A stretch of DNA of 64,000 bases from Aquabacter spiritensis (GTDB lineage: Bacteria; Pseudomonadota; Alphaproteobacteria; Rhizobiales; Xanthobacteraceae). Location: assembly GCF_004346185.1 (NCBI RefSeq), contig NZ_SMAI01000011.1:62001-126000 (forward strand), written 5' to 3'. Position numbers and translations under genes: made by a program. How positions within the stretch are numbered: position 1 is the stretch's first letter; every line of letters begins with the position of its first letter. Positions 1 through 10,094 of the stretch are shown piece after piece. The notes under the pieces are model-generated. The model was not told the origin of the DNA and did not search any database. It saw only the letters and a list, made by a program, of their open reading frames with translations.

Positions 1-1
1 G

Positions 2-29
2 GGGACGTGACCATTCGCGGCCACGTCCC
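2..29. terminator. Inverted repeat at the window edge, possible tail-end terminator
   Basis: GGGACGTG (2-9) pairs with CACGTCCC (22-29), with two more G-C pairs inside the arm. No T-run follows on the plus strand, and the minus-strand continuation lies outside the window. It could end transcription of a gene upstream of gltA, but this is only a structural guess. Confidence 0.3.
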
Positions 30-312
30 TCGCGCAACACATTCCCAACCATCCCTGGCGCTCTGACAGCGGAAGACCAATTCGCACACCTGCGGATCGC
101 GACGACCCCCGACGAGGTCCTGCCGCTCTGCAAGCTGGCTCCTCGCGGCATTCGCTGCACTGCCATAAGGCCGAGGAGACGATCGATCCTTCGATTGGCC
201 TCCATCCCTTCGGTCACGCTTGCGGCAGAATTGGGGAGGGGTTACGACTGCCGGGAACCCTAGCGCATATGCGATAGCGGTATCACTCAGCCGCACAAGG
301 ATGGGAGATCTC
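30..312. other. Upstream region of gltA, no gene seen
   Basis: About 280 bases hold no convincing coding frame. A plus-strand frame opens at 220 and runs into gltA, but its first 31 codons do not resemble citrate synthase and the ribosome site favours the start at 313. CGCATATGCG at 264-273 is a perfect 10-base palindrome just upstream of the gene. The gltA promoter presumably lies here, but I cannot point to a convincing -35/-10 pair. Confidence 0.5.
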
Positions 313-1617
313 ATGGACGCCACCGCCAATACCGCATCTGCGAAGCTTACCGTGGGGGACAAGAGCTGGGACCTTCCGATCCATGACGGGACGATCGGCC
401 CGCAGGTGGTCGATATTTCCAAGCTCTACGGCCAGACGGGTCTCTTCACCTATGATCCTGGCTTCACCTCCACCGCCTCCTGCGAGAGCAAGATCACCTA
501 TATCGACGGCGACGAGGGCGTGCTGCTCTATCGCGGGTATCCGATCGAGCAACTGGCGGAGAATGGCGACTTCCTCGAGACGTGTTATCTGCTGCTGTAT
601 GGGGAACTGCCCACCCCTGCCCAGAAGGCCGATTTTGATTTCTCCGTGACCCGTCACACGATGGTTCACGATCAGATGAACCGCTTCTTCACGGGCTTCC
701 GCCGCGACGCCCACCCGATGGCGATCATGGTCGCATGCGTTGGGGCTCTGTCGGCCTTCTATCATGACAGCACCGACATCTCGGATCCGCAGCAGCGCCT
801 GATTGCCTCGATTCGCATGATCGCGAAGATGCCGACCCTGGCGGCCATGGCTTATAAATATTCGATTGGCCAGCCCTTTATTTATCCGAAGAACGACCTT
901 GATTACACAGCAAACTTCCTGAATATGTGCTTTGCTGTACCTTGCGAAGACTATAAAGTATCGCCAACTTTATCCAAAGCACTGGATAAAATTTTCATCC
1001 TTCATGCCGACCACGAGCAAAATGCATCGACGTCCACGGTTCGGCTCGCGGGTTCTTCGGGCGCGAACCCCTTTGCCTGTATCGCCGCCGGCGTCGCGTG
1101 TCTCTGGGGACCCGCCCATGGCGGTGCCAACGAAGCCGCGCTGAAAATGCTGACGGAGATCGGCCATCCCGAGCGGATCCCGGAATTCGTCAACCGGGCC
1201 AAGGACAAGAACGACCCGTTCCGGCTGATGGGGTTCGGGCACCGGGTCTATAAGAATTACGATCCGCGCGCGAAGATCATGCAGCAGACCTGCCATGAGG
1301 TTCTGAGTGAACTTGGCATCAAGGACGACCCGCTCCTCGACGTCGCCATCGAGCTCGAGCGCGTTGCGCTGCACGATGAGTATTTCATCGAGAAGAAGCT
1401 TTATCCCAATATCGATTTCTATTCCGGCATCACGCTGAAGGCGATGGGATTCCCCACCGACATGTTCACCGTGCTTTTCGCCCTTGCCCGGACGGTGGGG
1501 TGGATCGGCCAATGGAAGGAAATGATCGAGGATCCCAGCCAGCGCATCGGGCGTCCCCGCCAGCTCTATACGGGCGCCGAGCGCCGCGACTACGTGGCAA
1601 TGGCCAAGCGCAAGTGA
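313..1617 (+). CDS. gltA: Citrate synthase (type II)
   Basis: Condenses acetyl-CoA and oxaloacetate to citrate in the TCA cycle (cytosol). The 434-residue product has the normal length of the hexameric bacterial type. The catalytic triad is visible: His269 in GPAHGGAN, His310 in GFGHRVYK and Asp368 in the DFYSG motif, matching His264/His305/Asp362 of the E. coli enzyme. The ATG at 313 is preferred over earlier in-frame starts because GGGAG at 303-307 sits 5 bases upstream. It is convergent with lpxB, with a strong terminator between them. Codons from about 850 to 1010 are unusually A+T-rich (about 40% GC) although the protein stays conserved there. Confidence 0.97.
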   Translation: MDATANTASAKLTVGDKSWDLPIHDGTIGPQVVDISKLYGQTGLFTYDPGFTSTASCESKITYIDGDEGVLLYRGYPIEQLAENGDFLETCYLLLYGELPTPAQKADFDFSVTRHTMVHDQMNRFFTGFRRDAHPMAIMVACVGALSAFYHDSTDISDPQQRLIASIRMIAKMPTLAAMAYKYSIGQPFIYPKNDLDYTANFLNMCFAVPCEDYKVSPTLSKALDKIFILHADHEQNASTSTVRLAGSSGANPFACIAAGVACLWGPAHGGANEAALKMLTEIGHPERIPEFVNRAKDKNDPFRLMGFGHRVYKNYDPRAKIMQQTCHEVLSELGIKDDPLLDVAIELERVALHDEYFIEKKLYPNIDFYSGITLKAMGFPTDMFTVLFALARTVGWIGQWKEMIEDPSQRIGRPRQLYTGAERRDYVAMAKRK

Positions 1618-1621
1618 TCGG

Positions 1622-1689
1622 GGACCGGCGGCACAGCCGCCGGTCCGTCTCTGCGAGATGCTGAAGCGCGGCCACGGCCGCGCTTTTTT
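1622..1689 (+). terminator. Two-hairpin intrinsic terminator after gltA
   Basis: The first hairpin is a perfect 11-bp stem (1622-1632 with 1636-1646, loop ACA). The second is a perfect 10-bp stem AAGCGCGGCC/GGCCGCGCTT (1664-1673 with 1676-1685) whose end runs into TTTTTT. This is a textbook rho-independent terminator for gltA. The T-run overlaps the lpxB stop codon coming from the other strand. The minus-strand side lacks a T-tract, so lpxB may or may not use it. Confidence 0.9.
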
Positions 1690-2896
1690 ATGCCCGTACG
1701 TCGGCCTGCGCGCTGGCTCTCTCCGGCGAGCCGTGCGCGATCATGTCCAGCACGGCCGCAGCCGCACGTTCGCTAGGTACTGGACCCGTCGTCCCGAAGA
1801 CATCATCGAGACGCGCAAACGCCTCGATCTGCCGGCGGCGCTTCGGCCCCTCTGCGATCACCTCGTCAAGCGCATGTGCAAGCTTGGCCGGGGTACAATC
1901 ATGTTGCAGGAATTCCGGAACGACATTCTCGCCAAGCACGAGATTGGGCAGGATCACGCTGGGAATCGTCAGAATGTATGGGGCGATCTTCGCTTCCCAT
2001 CCCGCCACTTTGTAGGCGGCGACCAGCGGAACTCCGGCGAGCGCCAGTTCCAGCGTCACCGTCCCGGACGCAGCCAGTGCAGCGCGCGCAGTGCGGAAGG
2101 CCGTCATGCGATCGGCCTCCGCTGTGACGACGCGGACCGGAACCGGCCAGTGGGAAACCAACGCCTCGACCATCGGCAGGAGACGCGGCAGCGTCGGCAA
2201 AACGAACTCGGCGTCACGTGCCTCCGCAATCTGCCCGAGCGCCGTCCCGAACACGTCACCGAGCCGCTCCACCTCGCTACGTCGGCTGCCTGGCAAAACA
2301 ACGATACGATATGGCCGCGCCGAGCGCCGCCCGGATTCCGCAGCCGCAGGACGAAGGTCTCCCAGTCGCTCCAAAAGCGGATGGCCGACATAGAAGGTCG
2401 GGGGGCCGCCGAGCCTTTCGTGCACCTGTGGCTCGAACGGCAGGAGCGCAAGAATCCGGTCGATAGACGGGCGCATCGCCCGCGCGCGCCCAGGGCGCCA
2501 GGCCCAGACCGTGGGAGAGACATATTTGGCGATGGGAATGTCCGGGGCGAGCCGCCGCACCCGTGCCGCGACTCGGTGGGTAAAATCCGGCGCGTCCACC
2601 AAGACCAGCACGTCCGGCCGCTCCTTCACGATCGCCGTGACCGTCTCCCGAAGGCGGCGCAGGATTGTCGGCAACTTCCCCACCACCTGGCCGAACCCGA
2701 TGGCCGTCAGGTCGTCCATGGGGAATAGGCTCTGCAGGCCGGCAGCCTCCATGCGCCGGCCGCCGACGCCCGAAAATGTGGCGCCCGCCGGCGCAAGGTC
2801 CGCGAGCGCTTCCATCAGCGCTCCGCCCAACTGATCCCCGGACTCCTCCCCTGCGACCACAAACACGCGCAGAGGCCGGTTCGCAGGCGCACCCAT
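1688..2896 (-). CDS. lpxB: Lipid-A-disaccharide synthase
   Basis: GT19 glycosyltransferase that joins UDP-2,3-diacylglucosamine and lipid X into the lipid A disaccharide at the inner face of the inner membrane. The 402-residue length is normal. The N-terminal GEESGD motif and the central VSPTVWAW stretch are typical of LpxB. It is the last gene of the run lpxD-fabZ-lpxA-lpxI-lpxB. Its ATG overlaps the lpxI stop codon by one base (TGATG), implying translational coupling. Confidence 0.96.
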   Translation of the reverse strand: MGAPANRPLRVFVVAGEESGDQLGGALMEALADLAPAGATFSGVGGRRMEAAGLQSLFPMDDLTAIGFGQVVGKLPTILRRLRETVTAIVKERPDVLVLVDAPDFTHRVAARVRRLAPDIPIAKYVSPTVWAWRPGRARAMRPSIDRILALLPFEPQVHERLGGPPTFYVGHPLLERLGDLRPAAAESGRRSARPYRIVVLPGSRRSEVERLGDVFGTALGQIAEARDAEFVLPTLPRLLPMVEALVSHWPVPVRVVTAEADRMTAFRTARAALAASGTVTLELALAGVPLVAAYKVAGWEAKIAPYILTIPSVILPNLVLGENVVPEFLQHDCTPAKLAHALDEVIAEGPKRRRQIEAFARLDDVFGTTGPVPSERAAAAVLDMIAHGSPERASAQADVRA

Positions 2897-3792
2897 CAGG
2901 CGCGCACCAATGGCGGCGTCCCCAGGGCAAACAGGCCCGAGGCATCCGCCGCGTGGACCAGCTCGGCCGCGTCCGGGACGATCACTCCACCCGCCTCGAA
3001 CGCAATGCCGGCGAGCCCCGCCGCGGCTGCGGCCAAGATGGTTGCCGGTCCGAGCGACGGAAGATCCACCCGCCGATCCTGTCCCGGCTTCGGCGCCTTA
3101 ACGAGCACACCCAATCCCGCCGGAAACCGCAACCGCCCGGATCGGCGCAAATCTCCATACCGCGCCAGCATCGCATCCGTGCCCTCGGCGGCCTCGACTG
3201 CGGCGACAAAGCCATCGACCACGATCGCCCCCTGGCCGACATCGAACGGGCCGAGCGTGCGCACCAAACGCAGGCCGAGTGCAATGTCCGCCTCGTCGCG
3301 CGCACTCGGGATTCGGGCCCCGAGACGGCCTTCCGGTAGGAGAAGCGACGGCGCGGCCTCATGCGCCCCCAGGAGATGAAACCCTTGCTCGCCGACGAGG
3401 CCGAGGACGCCCGAGAGGAGATGATTGTCGCCCCCCTGGAGTAGGCGGGCGATGCGCGGCAAGAGCCGCACCATGGTCCAGTCCATCCCGAGATCCCGCA
3501 AACGCGGGCGCGTGAGACTTCCCACCATCACCACATCGTGGACACCCAGCGCACGGGCACGCTGAGTGACCCCGCCCAGCGAGCCGAGTTTGAACCAAAA
3601 ATGCGGATAACGCTCAAGGTCCGGGTCGGCGAAGCCCTGAATCAGCAGGAGGACGACGTCGCGGCCCGTTGCCCTCACCGCCTCGGCGACCGCGGCCGGA
3701 AACGCGCCGCCTCCGGCGACGATCGCGAGGGGCCCCTGCCCTACCCGGCCGGCTCCCGCTTCACGCCGTGGGAGGGGCGCGGCAGCCGGCAA
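2896..3792 (-). CDS. lpxI: UDP-2,3-diacylglucosamine diphosphatase, LpxI type
   Basis: Hydrolyses UDP-2,3-diacylglucosamine to lipid X, the step between LpxD and LpxB. Alphaproteobacteria use LpxI in place of the metallophosphatase LpxH. The 298-residue protein starts its fold with a glycine-rich LAIVAGGGAFP segment near residue 22. Its C-terminal half contains the conserved VVDGFVAAVEAAEGTDAM region that marks this family. The position between lpxA and lpxB, with only 2 bases after lpxA, confirms the role. The first about 20 residues are poorly conserved-looking and the exact start is less certain than the identity. Confidence 0.92.
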   Translation of the reverse strand: MPAAAPLPRREAGAGRVGQGPLAIVAGGGAFPAAVAEAVRATGRDVVLLLIQGFADPDLERYPHFWFKLGSLGGVTQRARALGVHDVVMVGSLTRPRLRDLGMDWTMVRLLPRIARLLQGGDNHLLSGVLGLVGEQGFHLLGAHEAAPSLLLPEGRLGARIPSARDEADIALGLRLVRTLGPFDVGQGAIVVDGFVAAVEAAEGTDAMLARYGDLRRSGRLRFPAGLGVLVKAPKPGQDRRVDLPSLGPATILAAAAAGLAGIAFEAGGVIVPDAAELVHAADASGLFALGTPPLVRA

Positions 3793-3794
3793 GG

Positions 3795-4601
3795 TCAGGC
3801 CTCGCCCGCAACGCCACGCGCCGGGCGGCAGAGCGATCGCTTGTCTCCGGAATCGATGAAGGCCACAATGGTGCGCGCAAATTCCGACGTCGCGATCTTC
3901 TCCCGCAGTCGTCCAAGCCGATCTTCAAAGACACCCGTACCGAAGAACAGCTCGCGATAGGCGGCCCGCGCCGCGTGCAGTTCGGACTTCGAGAAGCCCC
4001 GACGCTTCATGCCTATCGTGTTGAGTCCGACGAGACGCGCCGCCTGGCCGAGGGCGTAACCAAACGGGATAACGTCTTCGCGAATCCCGCTGAGGCCCGC
4101 GATCATCGCCTGAGCCCCGATGCGGGTGAACTGATGCACCGCGCACAGGCCGCCGAGGAAAACATGATCGCCCACTTCGGCATGCCCGCCGATCGTCGCA
4201 TTGTTGGCGAAAATGACATGATTTCCCACGATGCAGTCGTGGGCCACGTGGGAGGCAGTCATCAACATGCAATGATCGCCGATACGCGTGATGCCGCGCC
4301 CGCCTGCGGTCCCGGTATTGGCCGTCGCGTGCTCGCGGATGACGCAATCGGTCCCGATCAAAAGCTCGGTCCGTTCGCCCTTATAATGCACGGACTGGGG
4401 CGGCGTCCCGAGAGAGGCGAAGGGATAGATCTGCGTACGGGCACCGATCGTCGTTGCGCCTTGAATGTTGACATGGGCATGCAGAACGACCCCCGTCGCA
4501 AGCGTCACGTCCGGACCGACGATGCAATAGGGTCCGACACTGACGTCCTCTGCCAACACGGCGCCGTCGCTCACCCGCGCCGTCGGATCGATGGAAGTCA
4601 T
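3795..4601 (-). CDS. lpxA: UDP-N-acetylglucosamine O-acyltransferase
   Basis: First step of lipid A synthesis: transfers a 3-hydroxyacyl chain from acyl-ACP to UDP-GlcNAc. The 268-residue protein shows the left-handed beta-helix hexapeptide repeats from about residue 5 to 190 (for example VSVGPYCIVGPDV) and a helical C-terminal domain. The IGDHCMLMTASHVAHDC segment carries the catalytic histidine region of the family. It lies 1 base downstream of fabZ and 2 bases upstream of lpxI in one operon. Confidence 0.97.
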   Translation of the reverse strand: MTSIDPTARVSDGAVLAEDVSVGPYCIVGPDVTLATGVVLHAHVNIQGATTIGARTQIYPFASLGTPPQSVHYKGERTELLIGTDCVIREHATANTGTAGGRGITRIGDHCMLMTASHVAHDCIVGNHVIFANNATIGGHAEVGDHVFLGGLCAVHQFTRIGAQAMIAGLSGIREDVIPFGYALGQAARLVGLNTIGMKRRGFSKSELHAARAAYRELFFGTGVFEDRLGRLREKIATSEFARTIVAFIDSGDKRSLCRPARGVAGEA

Positions 4602-4602
4602 C

Positions 4603-5121
4603 TCAAAAGCCAGTAATCATGGCGCCGACGCGCGCCTCGGCCACGAGTTCTCCCGCGACCCGCGCTTCGCCGCGATACCACCACATGTTGCGGCGCTTCG
4701 CGACCTTGGTCATGTGATATTCCAGTATGTCCCCTGGCACCACCGGACGACGGAACTTCGCCTCGTCTATGGTCATGAAATAAACCAATGGCGCCGCCTG
4801 GTCCTTGGGAATGCCGCCTTTCGAGAGGATGCAGATGACCCCCGCGGTCTGCGCCATCCCCTCGATAATCAGAACCCCCGGCATAACGGGATTGCCGGGG
4901 AAATGACCCTGGAAATGCGGCTCGTTTGCCGTGACGTTCTTGATCCCGATGCAGGTCTGATCACTGTCGATGTTCACGATCCGATCGACCAACAGAAACG
5001 GGTAGCGGTGCGGCAGACAGGAGAGAATGTTCATGATGTCGGCACTGGCAAGCGCGCGCTCGCCGCCGGTCCCCTGCGCCTGCGCCGCATTCTGATCTGT
5101 GACCGTGAGGTTGCCGCTCAT
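4603..5121 (-). CDS. fabZ: 3-hydroxyacyl-ACP dehydratase
   Basis: Hot-dog-fold dehydratase of type II fatty acid elongation. It competes with LpxA and LpxD for 3-hydroxyacyl-ACP, which explains its place between them. The motif [19 protein letters not shown] contains the catalytic His and Glu. I chose the ATG at 5121 (172 residues) over the GTG at 5127 because GGAGGGG lies 5 bases upstream of the ATG and the GTG would lie inside the ribosome site. It follows the lpxD stop codon by 2 bases. Confidence 0.96.
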   Translation of the reverse strand: MSGNLTVTDQNAAQAQGTGGERALASADIMNILSCLPHRYPFLLVDRIVNIDSDQTCIGIKNVTANEPHFQGHFPGNPVMPGVLIIEGMAQTAGVICILSKGGIPKDQAAPLVYFMTIDEAKFRRPVVPGDILEYHMTKVAKRRNMWWYRGEARVAGELVAEARVGAMITGF

Positions 5122-5123
5122 CG

Positions 5124-6182
5124 TCACCCCTCCCCCTGACGGTGCGCTCCCGCCTCTGCCAAGCGCTTAAGCGTGGAGATTTCCCTGAACCATTCGCGTA
5201 CGGGCTTCGCCGGTGAACCGCCCCAGCGCACTCCGGGCGGGACATCGTCCTTCACATTGCTGGTTGCCGCGATCTGGGCCCCGTCCCCGATTGTAATATG
5301 GCCGAGCACGCCCACCTGCCCCCCCAGCATCACGAAATCGCCGAGTGTCGCGCTGCCTGAAATTCCGGTTTGAGAGACGATGATGCAATGGCGCCCGACG
5401 GCGACGTTGTGTGCAATCTGGACGAGATTGTCGATCTTCGTCCCCTCGCCGATCACCGTGTCGCGCAGCGCGCCGCGATCGATCGACGTCCCGGCGCCGA
5501 CCTCGACATCGTCCTGAAGCACCACGCGGCCGATCTGCGGCACTTTCAAATGCCCGCGCGGGCTAGGCTGGTAGCCGAACCCGTCCTGACCGATGCGCAC
5601 CCCAGCATGGAGAATGACGCGATTCCCGACGAGCGCATGCAGCAGGCTCACCCCCGGACCGACGGCGGAGTCGCGTCCGATCCGCACCGACGGGCCGATG
5701 ACGGCATTCGCGCAGATGACCGTATCGGCGCCGATCTCGACGCCTGGCCCGATGACAGCCCCGGGATCGACCGTCACGCCGTCTTCAAGGCGGGCGGTCG
5801 GATGAATGAAGGCGCCCGGGGCAATCCCGCTGTGGCCGAAGACCGGCTGCGGCCGCAGGGCGGTGGGAAAGAGGCGTCGCGTCACGGCTGCGAATGCGTG
5901 GGCCGGGCGATCCGAAGCCAGAACGACGACACCAGCCGGCGCCTCGGCGCCGAGCTTCGGCGTCGTGATACAAACACTTGCACGAGTAGCGCGGAAATCG
6001 TCGCGAAACCGGGGGGTGTCGAAGAAAGCGAGGTCGCCCGGCCCGGCATCGACGAGCGTCGAGACGCCCCGCACGAGAAGGTCACCCTCCGGGAGATCCG
6101 TGAGGGCGCGCGCGCCGCTCAATGCCACGATATCGCTCAGTGAGAGCGCAGTCGGAAGGGGGAAGAAGAGCGGTTCGGTCAT
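5124..6182 (-). CDS. lpxD: UDP-3-O-acylglucosamine N-acyltransferase
   Basis: Adds the second 3-hydroxyacyl chain (amide-linked) to the lipid A precursor. The 352-residue protein has the LpxD N-terminal domain ([10 protein letters not shown] near the start), a long left-handed beta-helix of hexapeptide repeats, and the [11 protein letters not shown] stretch with the catalytic His. The frame is open further upstream to 6437, but that part overlaps bamA and does not look like LpxD, so the ATG at 6182 is chosen although no strong ribosome site precedes it. The periplasmic chaperone gene skp/ompH, commonly found between bamA and lpxD, is absent. Confidence 0.95.
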   Translation of the reverse strand: MTEPLFFPLPTALSLSDIVALSGARALTDLPEGDLLVRGVSTLVDAGPGDLAFFDTPRFRDDFRATRASVCITTPKLGAEAPAGVVVLASDRPAHAFAAVTRRLFPTALRPQPVFGHSGIAPGAFIHPTARLEDGVTVDPGAVIGPGVEIGADTVICANAVIGPSVRIGRDSAVGPGVSLLHALVGNRVILHAGVRIGQDGFGYQPSPRGHLKVPQIGRVVLQDDVEVGAGTSIDRGALRDTVIGEGTKIDNLVQIAHNVAVGRHCIIVSQTGISGSATLGDFVMLGGQVGVLGHITIGDGAQIAATSNVKDDVPPGVRWGGSPAKPVREWFREISTLKRLAEAGAHRQGEG

Positions 6183-6186
6183 TATC

Positions 6187-6227
6187 AAATACAAAGCGGG
6201 CGCCGCGCGCAAAGCGCCGGCGCCCGC
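6187..6227 (-). terminator. Hairpin between bamA and lpxD, possible attenuator
   Basis: On the plus strand, 6196-6205 (GCGGGCGCCG) pairs with 6218-6227 (CGGCGCCCGC), and GCGC (6207-6210) pairs with GCGC (6214-6217) around an AAA loop. This gives a 14-bp stem with one bulged base. Read in the gene direction, the stem is followed by TTTGTATTTG. That makes it a plausible intrinsic terminator or partial attenuator setting the ratio of bamA to lpxD transcripts. Confidence 0.65.
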
Positions 6228-6241
6228 GGTGAGAGATGGGC

Positions 6242-8647
6242 TCAGAACCGCGTGCCGCCCGAGAAGCGGAACGCCTGATCCTGGTCGTAGGCCTGCTGGG
6301 ACAGAACCCAGGCATAATCGAAGCGCAGCGGACCGAAGGGCGACTGCCAGATCAGGCTTGCACCGACCGACGACCGGATGCCGTTGTCGTCGGCGACGCA
6401 GACCGCACCGGTTGCGTTGTTGGAACCCGCCGGGCAAGTGACGTTCGGAACCGCCGGGAAGCTGGTGGGCCCGCTATAATCCCAAAGCGATCCCGCATCG
6501 AAGAAGAGCGCGCCCTTCATGCCCACATCCTTCGGCAGGAAAGCGAGCGGGAACTGCACCTCGGCCGAAACGCCCCAGTAGGCGGTGCCGCCCAAGGAGT
6601 CGAGCTGGAGGCTTGCGACGTCCCGCGGACCGATGCCGGACGGCGCAAAGCCGCGGACCAGGTTCGGCCCCATGAAGAAGTTGTCCATGATGCGCAGATC
6701 TTCGTCGCCCCAAGCCGACACATAGCCCGCCTGACCGCGCAGCATCAGCACCCAGTCGTTCATGAGCGGATAATAGTAGCGCATGTCGCCGGTGGTACGA
6801 ATGAAGTTCACATCGCCGCCGAGACCGGCAAAGTCCTGCTTCAACTCGGCAAACAGACCCGAGGTCGGATTGAGGTTGTTGTCGAGACCGTTGAACGAGA
6901 GGGTGTAGCCCACCACCGACGTGATGGTGGGTCCCTGGGCAACCGCTTCGATGATCGCCCAGGAGGCGAAGCCCGGGGGGCAGGTGAAGTAGACCCCCCA
7001 GCCGTCGCCGCATTCCAGGCTCAGCTCACGCTGATAGAGGTTGTAGCGCAGCGCCAGGGTGATCTCGTCCGTAATCGGAAGGCCGAACCGGATGCCGGCA
7101 CCAACCGTGTTGCTGTCATAGGACGTGTAATTGGTCGCGTTGGTCTCTTTCCAATACAGATCGAAACCGGCGGCGAGGCGATAGCCGAGGAAATAAGGCT
7201 CGGTGAAGGAGAATTCCGCACCCTGGGCATATTCACCGAGGGAACCGGACACCCGCACATACTGGCCGCGCCCAAGGAAGTTCTTCTCGCCGAGCGACAC
7301 CTCACCGATGAAGCCGTCCGATGTCGAATAGCCGCCCGAAACCGAGAACTCGCCTGTGGGTTGGTCCTCGACGTCGACGATCAGGATGATCCGATCCGGC
7401 GCAGAGCCGGGCTCGTTGGTGATCTTGACCGTTTTGAAATATCCGAGATTGCGCAGCCGGCGCTCGGCGCGATCGACGAGCACGCGATTATAGGCATCGC
7501 CCTCGCCGATATCGAACTCCCGGCGCACGACCCAGTCGCGGGTGCGGGTGTTGCCGCGGATTTCGATGCGCTCGATATAGACGCGCGGCCCTTCCTCGAC
7601 CACGAACACCACATTGATTTTACGCGCCTCGAAATCACGCTCGCCGCGCGGCCGCACCTGGGCGAAGGCGTAACCACTCTTCGAGACTTCGATGGTGATG
7701 TTTTCGACCGTCTTTTCGACGAGCTCGGCGTTGTAAACCTGTCCCGCGCTCATGCGCAGCGCGTTGCGCAGGTTCGCTGCAGGGACGTCGCGGATGTTCG
7801 AGACGACATCCACGGTGCCGAAGGTGTATTGCGGCCCCTCTTCCACCGTAAAGGTCACGACGAACGCCTTTCCGTCCGGTTCCAGCTCGGCGGTCGCGGA
7901 GAGGATGCGGAAATCGGCGTAGCCGTTCTTCAGATAGAAACGCCGCAGAAGCTCCTGGTCGGCATTGATGCGGTCGGCATCATACACGTCGGTCGACTTG
8001 AGGAAGGAGAGCCAGTTCGTCGTCGTGGTCGAGATGACGTCCTTCAGCTTGTATTCCGAGAAGGCCTTGTTGCCGAGGAACTTGATGTCCTTGATGCCGA
8101 CTTTCTCGCCCTCGTTGATTTCGAACACGAGATCGACTCGTCCATTGCCGCGATCGATCGTGACCGGATTGACCCGCACGTCGTTGCGGCCGGACCGGCG
8201 ATAGACTTCGAGGATGCGCTGGGTATCGGCCTGGACCGTGGCGCGCGAAAGGGTCCCACGAGGCTTGGACTGGATCTCGCCCGCAAGGACTTCGTCCTTG
8301 ATCTTCTTGTTTCCCTCGAACGCGATGCGGTTGATCACCTCGTTCTCCGACACGCGAACCACCAGGCGCCCGCCCTGCTGGGAAATGTTCACGTCGGAGA
8401 ACAGGCCGGTCGCATAGAGCGCCGCCAGGCCTTCATTGATCTTGGCCGGCGTGAGCGGACCGGTGCCGAAATAGGACCTGATGGTCGAGGCATCGACGCG
8501 TCGATTGCCCTCGACCACGATGTTCGACGACTGCGCGGCAGCCGGGGTGGAGACGAGAAGCGAACCGGCGCCTGAGGACAGCGCCACGAAGAGCGCAATG
8601 CCCAGGACGGCGGCCAACTTCGACATAACCCGGACCGGAGCAGTCAT
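6242..8647 (-). CDS. bamA: Outer membrane protein assembly factor BamA
   Basis: Central beta-barrel of the BAM complex, which inserts outer-membrane proteins. The 801-residue product has a signal peptide (hydrophobic [13 protein letters not shown], cleavage likely after STPAAAQ), five POTRA repeats to about residue 430, then a 16-strand barrel ending in FRFSGGTRF with a C-terminal aromatic residue. ATG 8647 (MTAPVRVM) is chosen; ATG 8626 seven codons later is equally able to start a signal peptide. The frame stays open upstream to 8854 but that sequence is not BamA-like. It lies downstream of rseP and upstream of lpxD. Confidence 0.96.
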   Translation of the reverse strand: MTAPVRVMSKLAAVLGIALFVALSSGAGSLLVSTPAAAQSSNIVVEGNRRVDASTIRSYFGTGPLTPAKINEGLAALYATGLFSDVNISQQGGRLVVRVSENEVINRIAFEGNKKIKDEVLAGEIQSKPRGTLSRATVQADTQRILEVYRRSGRNDVRVNPVTIDRGNGRVDLVFEINEGEKVGIKDIKFLGNKAFSEYKLKDVISTTTTNWLSFLKSTDVYDADRINADQELLRRFYLKNGYADFRILSATAELEPDGKAFVVTFTVEEGPQYTFGTVDVVSNIRDVPAANLRNALRMSAGQVYNAELVEKTVENITIEVSKSGYAFAQVRPRGERDFEARKINVVFVVEEGPRVYIERIEIRGNTRTRDWVVRREFDIGEGDAYNRVLVDRAERRLRNLGYFKTVKITNEPGSAPDRIILIVDVEDQPTGEFSVSGGYSTSDGFIGEVSLGEKNFLGRGQYVRVSGSLGEYAQGAEFSFTEPYFLGYRLAAGFDLYWKETNATNYTSYDSNTVGAGIRFGLPITDEITLALRYNLYQRELSLECGDGWGVYFTCPPGFASWAIIEAVAQGPTITSVVGYTLSFNGLDNNLNPTSGLFAELKQDFAGLGGDVNFIRTTGDMRYYYPLMNDWVLMLRGQAGYVSAWGDEDLRIMDNFFMGPNLVRGFAPSGIGPRDVASLQLDSLGGTAYWGVSAEVQFPLAFLPKDVGMKGALFFDAGSLWDYSGPTSFPAVPNVTCPAGSNNATGAVCVADDNGIRSSVGASLIWQSPFGPLRFDYAWVLSQQAYDQDQAFRFSGGTRF

Positions 8648-8718
8648 ATGGCACGCAACCCTGATTTTGTTGTGCACGAACCAGCGGAAGTAGCCCCGCA
8701 GATTCCGCCCTTCGCGGC

Positions 8719-8730
8719 GCTTGTACAAGC
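8719..8730. promoter_or_regulatory. Perfect palindrome upstream of bamA
   Basis: GCTTGTACAAGC is a perfect 12-base palindrome within the 181-base rseP-bamA gap, 72 bases before the bamA start. On the minus strand TTGCAG and TACAAG occur 16 bases apart across it, so it could overlap an internal promoter. Its role as an operator is inferred from structure only. Confidence 0.3.
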
Positions 8731-8828
8731 TTTTGACCGCACTGCAAACGCCTGCCGCTACAGCGGGTTCTGCTTTTCCGGCCACCGTTGCCCCCACGCC
8801 ACGAATATCCCGCCGCTCGGCGAAAATG

Positions 8829-9974
8829 CTACATTGCTGCCAAGTGGAGCACATCGTTCCACGTGGCGAAAACCATCAGCATCAAAACGATCGCGAGACC
8901 GATCCGGAACCCGATATCCTGGGTGCGGGGGCTGAGCGGGCGCCCCCTCACCGCCTCGACAGCGTAGAACAACAAATGTCCGCCGTCCAAGAGCGGGATC
9001 GGAAAGAGGTTAAGCAATCCGATCGAGACCGACAACACGGCGGCAAGCGACAGCAGCGCACCGATCCCATAGGTGGCGACCTGCCCCGACACCTGAGCGA
9101 TCCGAATCGGTCCGCCGAGTTGATCGGCCGACTCGCGCCCGGAAATCAGCCCTCCGAGATAATCGAACGTGCGCGTGACGACGAACCAGGTCTCCTGAGC
9201 ACCGAGCCCGACCGCCTCGACCGGACCGTACCGCCGGGTCGAGACATCGTCCGGCGCCAGGGAACGGGTAATCCCGAGCAGGCCCATCCGGTGCACATTG
9301 CCGAACGCGTCTTTCATTTCACGCAGTTCCGGCGTCGCCGTCAGCGCGATCTCGCTATCGCCACGCTCGACCCGGAACTCGAGTGGCCGCCCGGCATTGC
9401 CGCCGACTACACGCTGCATGTCGGAAAAGCTCTCGACGGGCGAGCCGTCGATCGTCAGCACGAGATCGCCCGGCTTAAACCCGGCGCGCTCGGCGGCGCT
9501 CGCAGCTGCCACCTGATCCACCCTCGGCGCCGTGATCTGGCGCCCGAAGGTCATGAAAACCAGCGCGAAGATGACGATCGCCAGGATGAAGTTCGCGATC
9601 GGACCGGCGGCGACAATCGCCGCGCGCCAGGCGAGCGGCTGAAAAAAGAACGATTCGCGTCGCTGCGTCGGAGACATGCGCGCCAGTCCTTCGGCATCCG
9701 GCGTGCTCGCGGCGTCTTCATCCCCGAAAAAACGGACATACCCGCCGAGCGGTATCGCGGCCAACCGCCAGCGCGTGCCATGCTTGTCGTTGAAGCCAAG
9801 AAGTTCAGGGCCGAAACCTAGCGAAAAGGTAAGAACCCTCACGCCTGCGCGGCGCGCTACCCAGAAATGGCCAAGCTCGTGAAAGAACACCACCAAAGTC
9901 AGGACGAACAGGAACGGAACGACATAACCAAGGAGCGAGGAGCCCCAGGACCCCATACCTGCCAATACGTCCAT
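8829..9974 (-). CDS. rseP: Site-2 protease RseP/MmpA
   Basis: Intramembrane zinc metalloprotease (M50) that cleaves membrane-bound anti-sigma factors and signal-peptide remnants. The 381-residue protein carries HELGH at residues 32-36 in the first membrane helix, a central PDZ domain at about 120-200 (GFKPGDLVLTIDG), and the second zinc motif NLFPIPLLDGGH near the C-terminus. ATG 9974 is chosen because GAGGA lies 7 bases upstream; a GTG two codons earlier is possible. It sits between dxr and bamA, the usual order in alpha- and gammaproteobacteria. Confidence 0.95.
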   Translation of the reverse strand: MDVLAGMGSWGSSLLGYVVPFLFVLTLVVFFHELGHFWVARRAGVRVLTFSLGFGPELLGFNDKHGTRWRLAAIPLGGYVRFFGDEDAASTPDAEGLARMSPTQRRESFFFQPLAWRAAIVAAGPIANFILAIVIFALVFMTFGRQITAPRVDQVAAASAAERAGFKPGDLVLTIDGSPVESFSDMQRVVGGNAGRPLEFRVERGDSEIALTATPELREMKDAFGNVHRMGLLGITRSLAPDDVSTRRYGPVEAVGLGAQETWFVVTRTFDYLGGLISGRESADQLGGPIRIAQVSGQVATYGIGALLSLAAVLSVSIGLLNLFPIPLLDGGHLLFYAVEAVRGRPLSPRTQDIGFRIGLAIVLMLMVFATWNDVLHLAAM

Positions 9975-10094
9975 CGTCACGTCCTCATCGCCGTGTCAGG
10001 ATGAAGAGACTTCCGATCATCGCAAGCTGCGGCGCGTCACACCAAGTGCCACAGCCGCCTCTCCCGAAGTCCGAAACTCCCCTCGCAGCCTTGA

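Noticed and set aside
6183-6437. N-terminal extension of LpxD
   Set aside because: It overlaps the bamA coding end and contains the intergenic hairpin; LpxD similarity begins at residue 1 of the 6182 start.
6236-8575. Long plus-strand open frame antisense to bamA
   Set aside because: It mirrors the BamA frame, has shadow composition rich in Arg/Glu/His/Asp and no recognisable domain. High GC keeps antisense frames open.
8648-8854. N-terminal extension of BamA
   Set aside because: The extra 69 residues lack BamA similarity and would bury the signal peptide. The start is placed at 8647.
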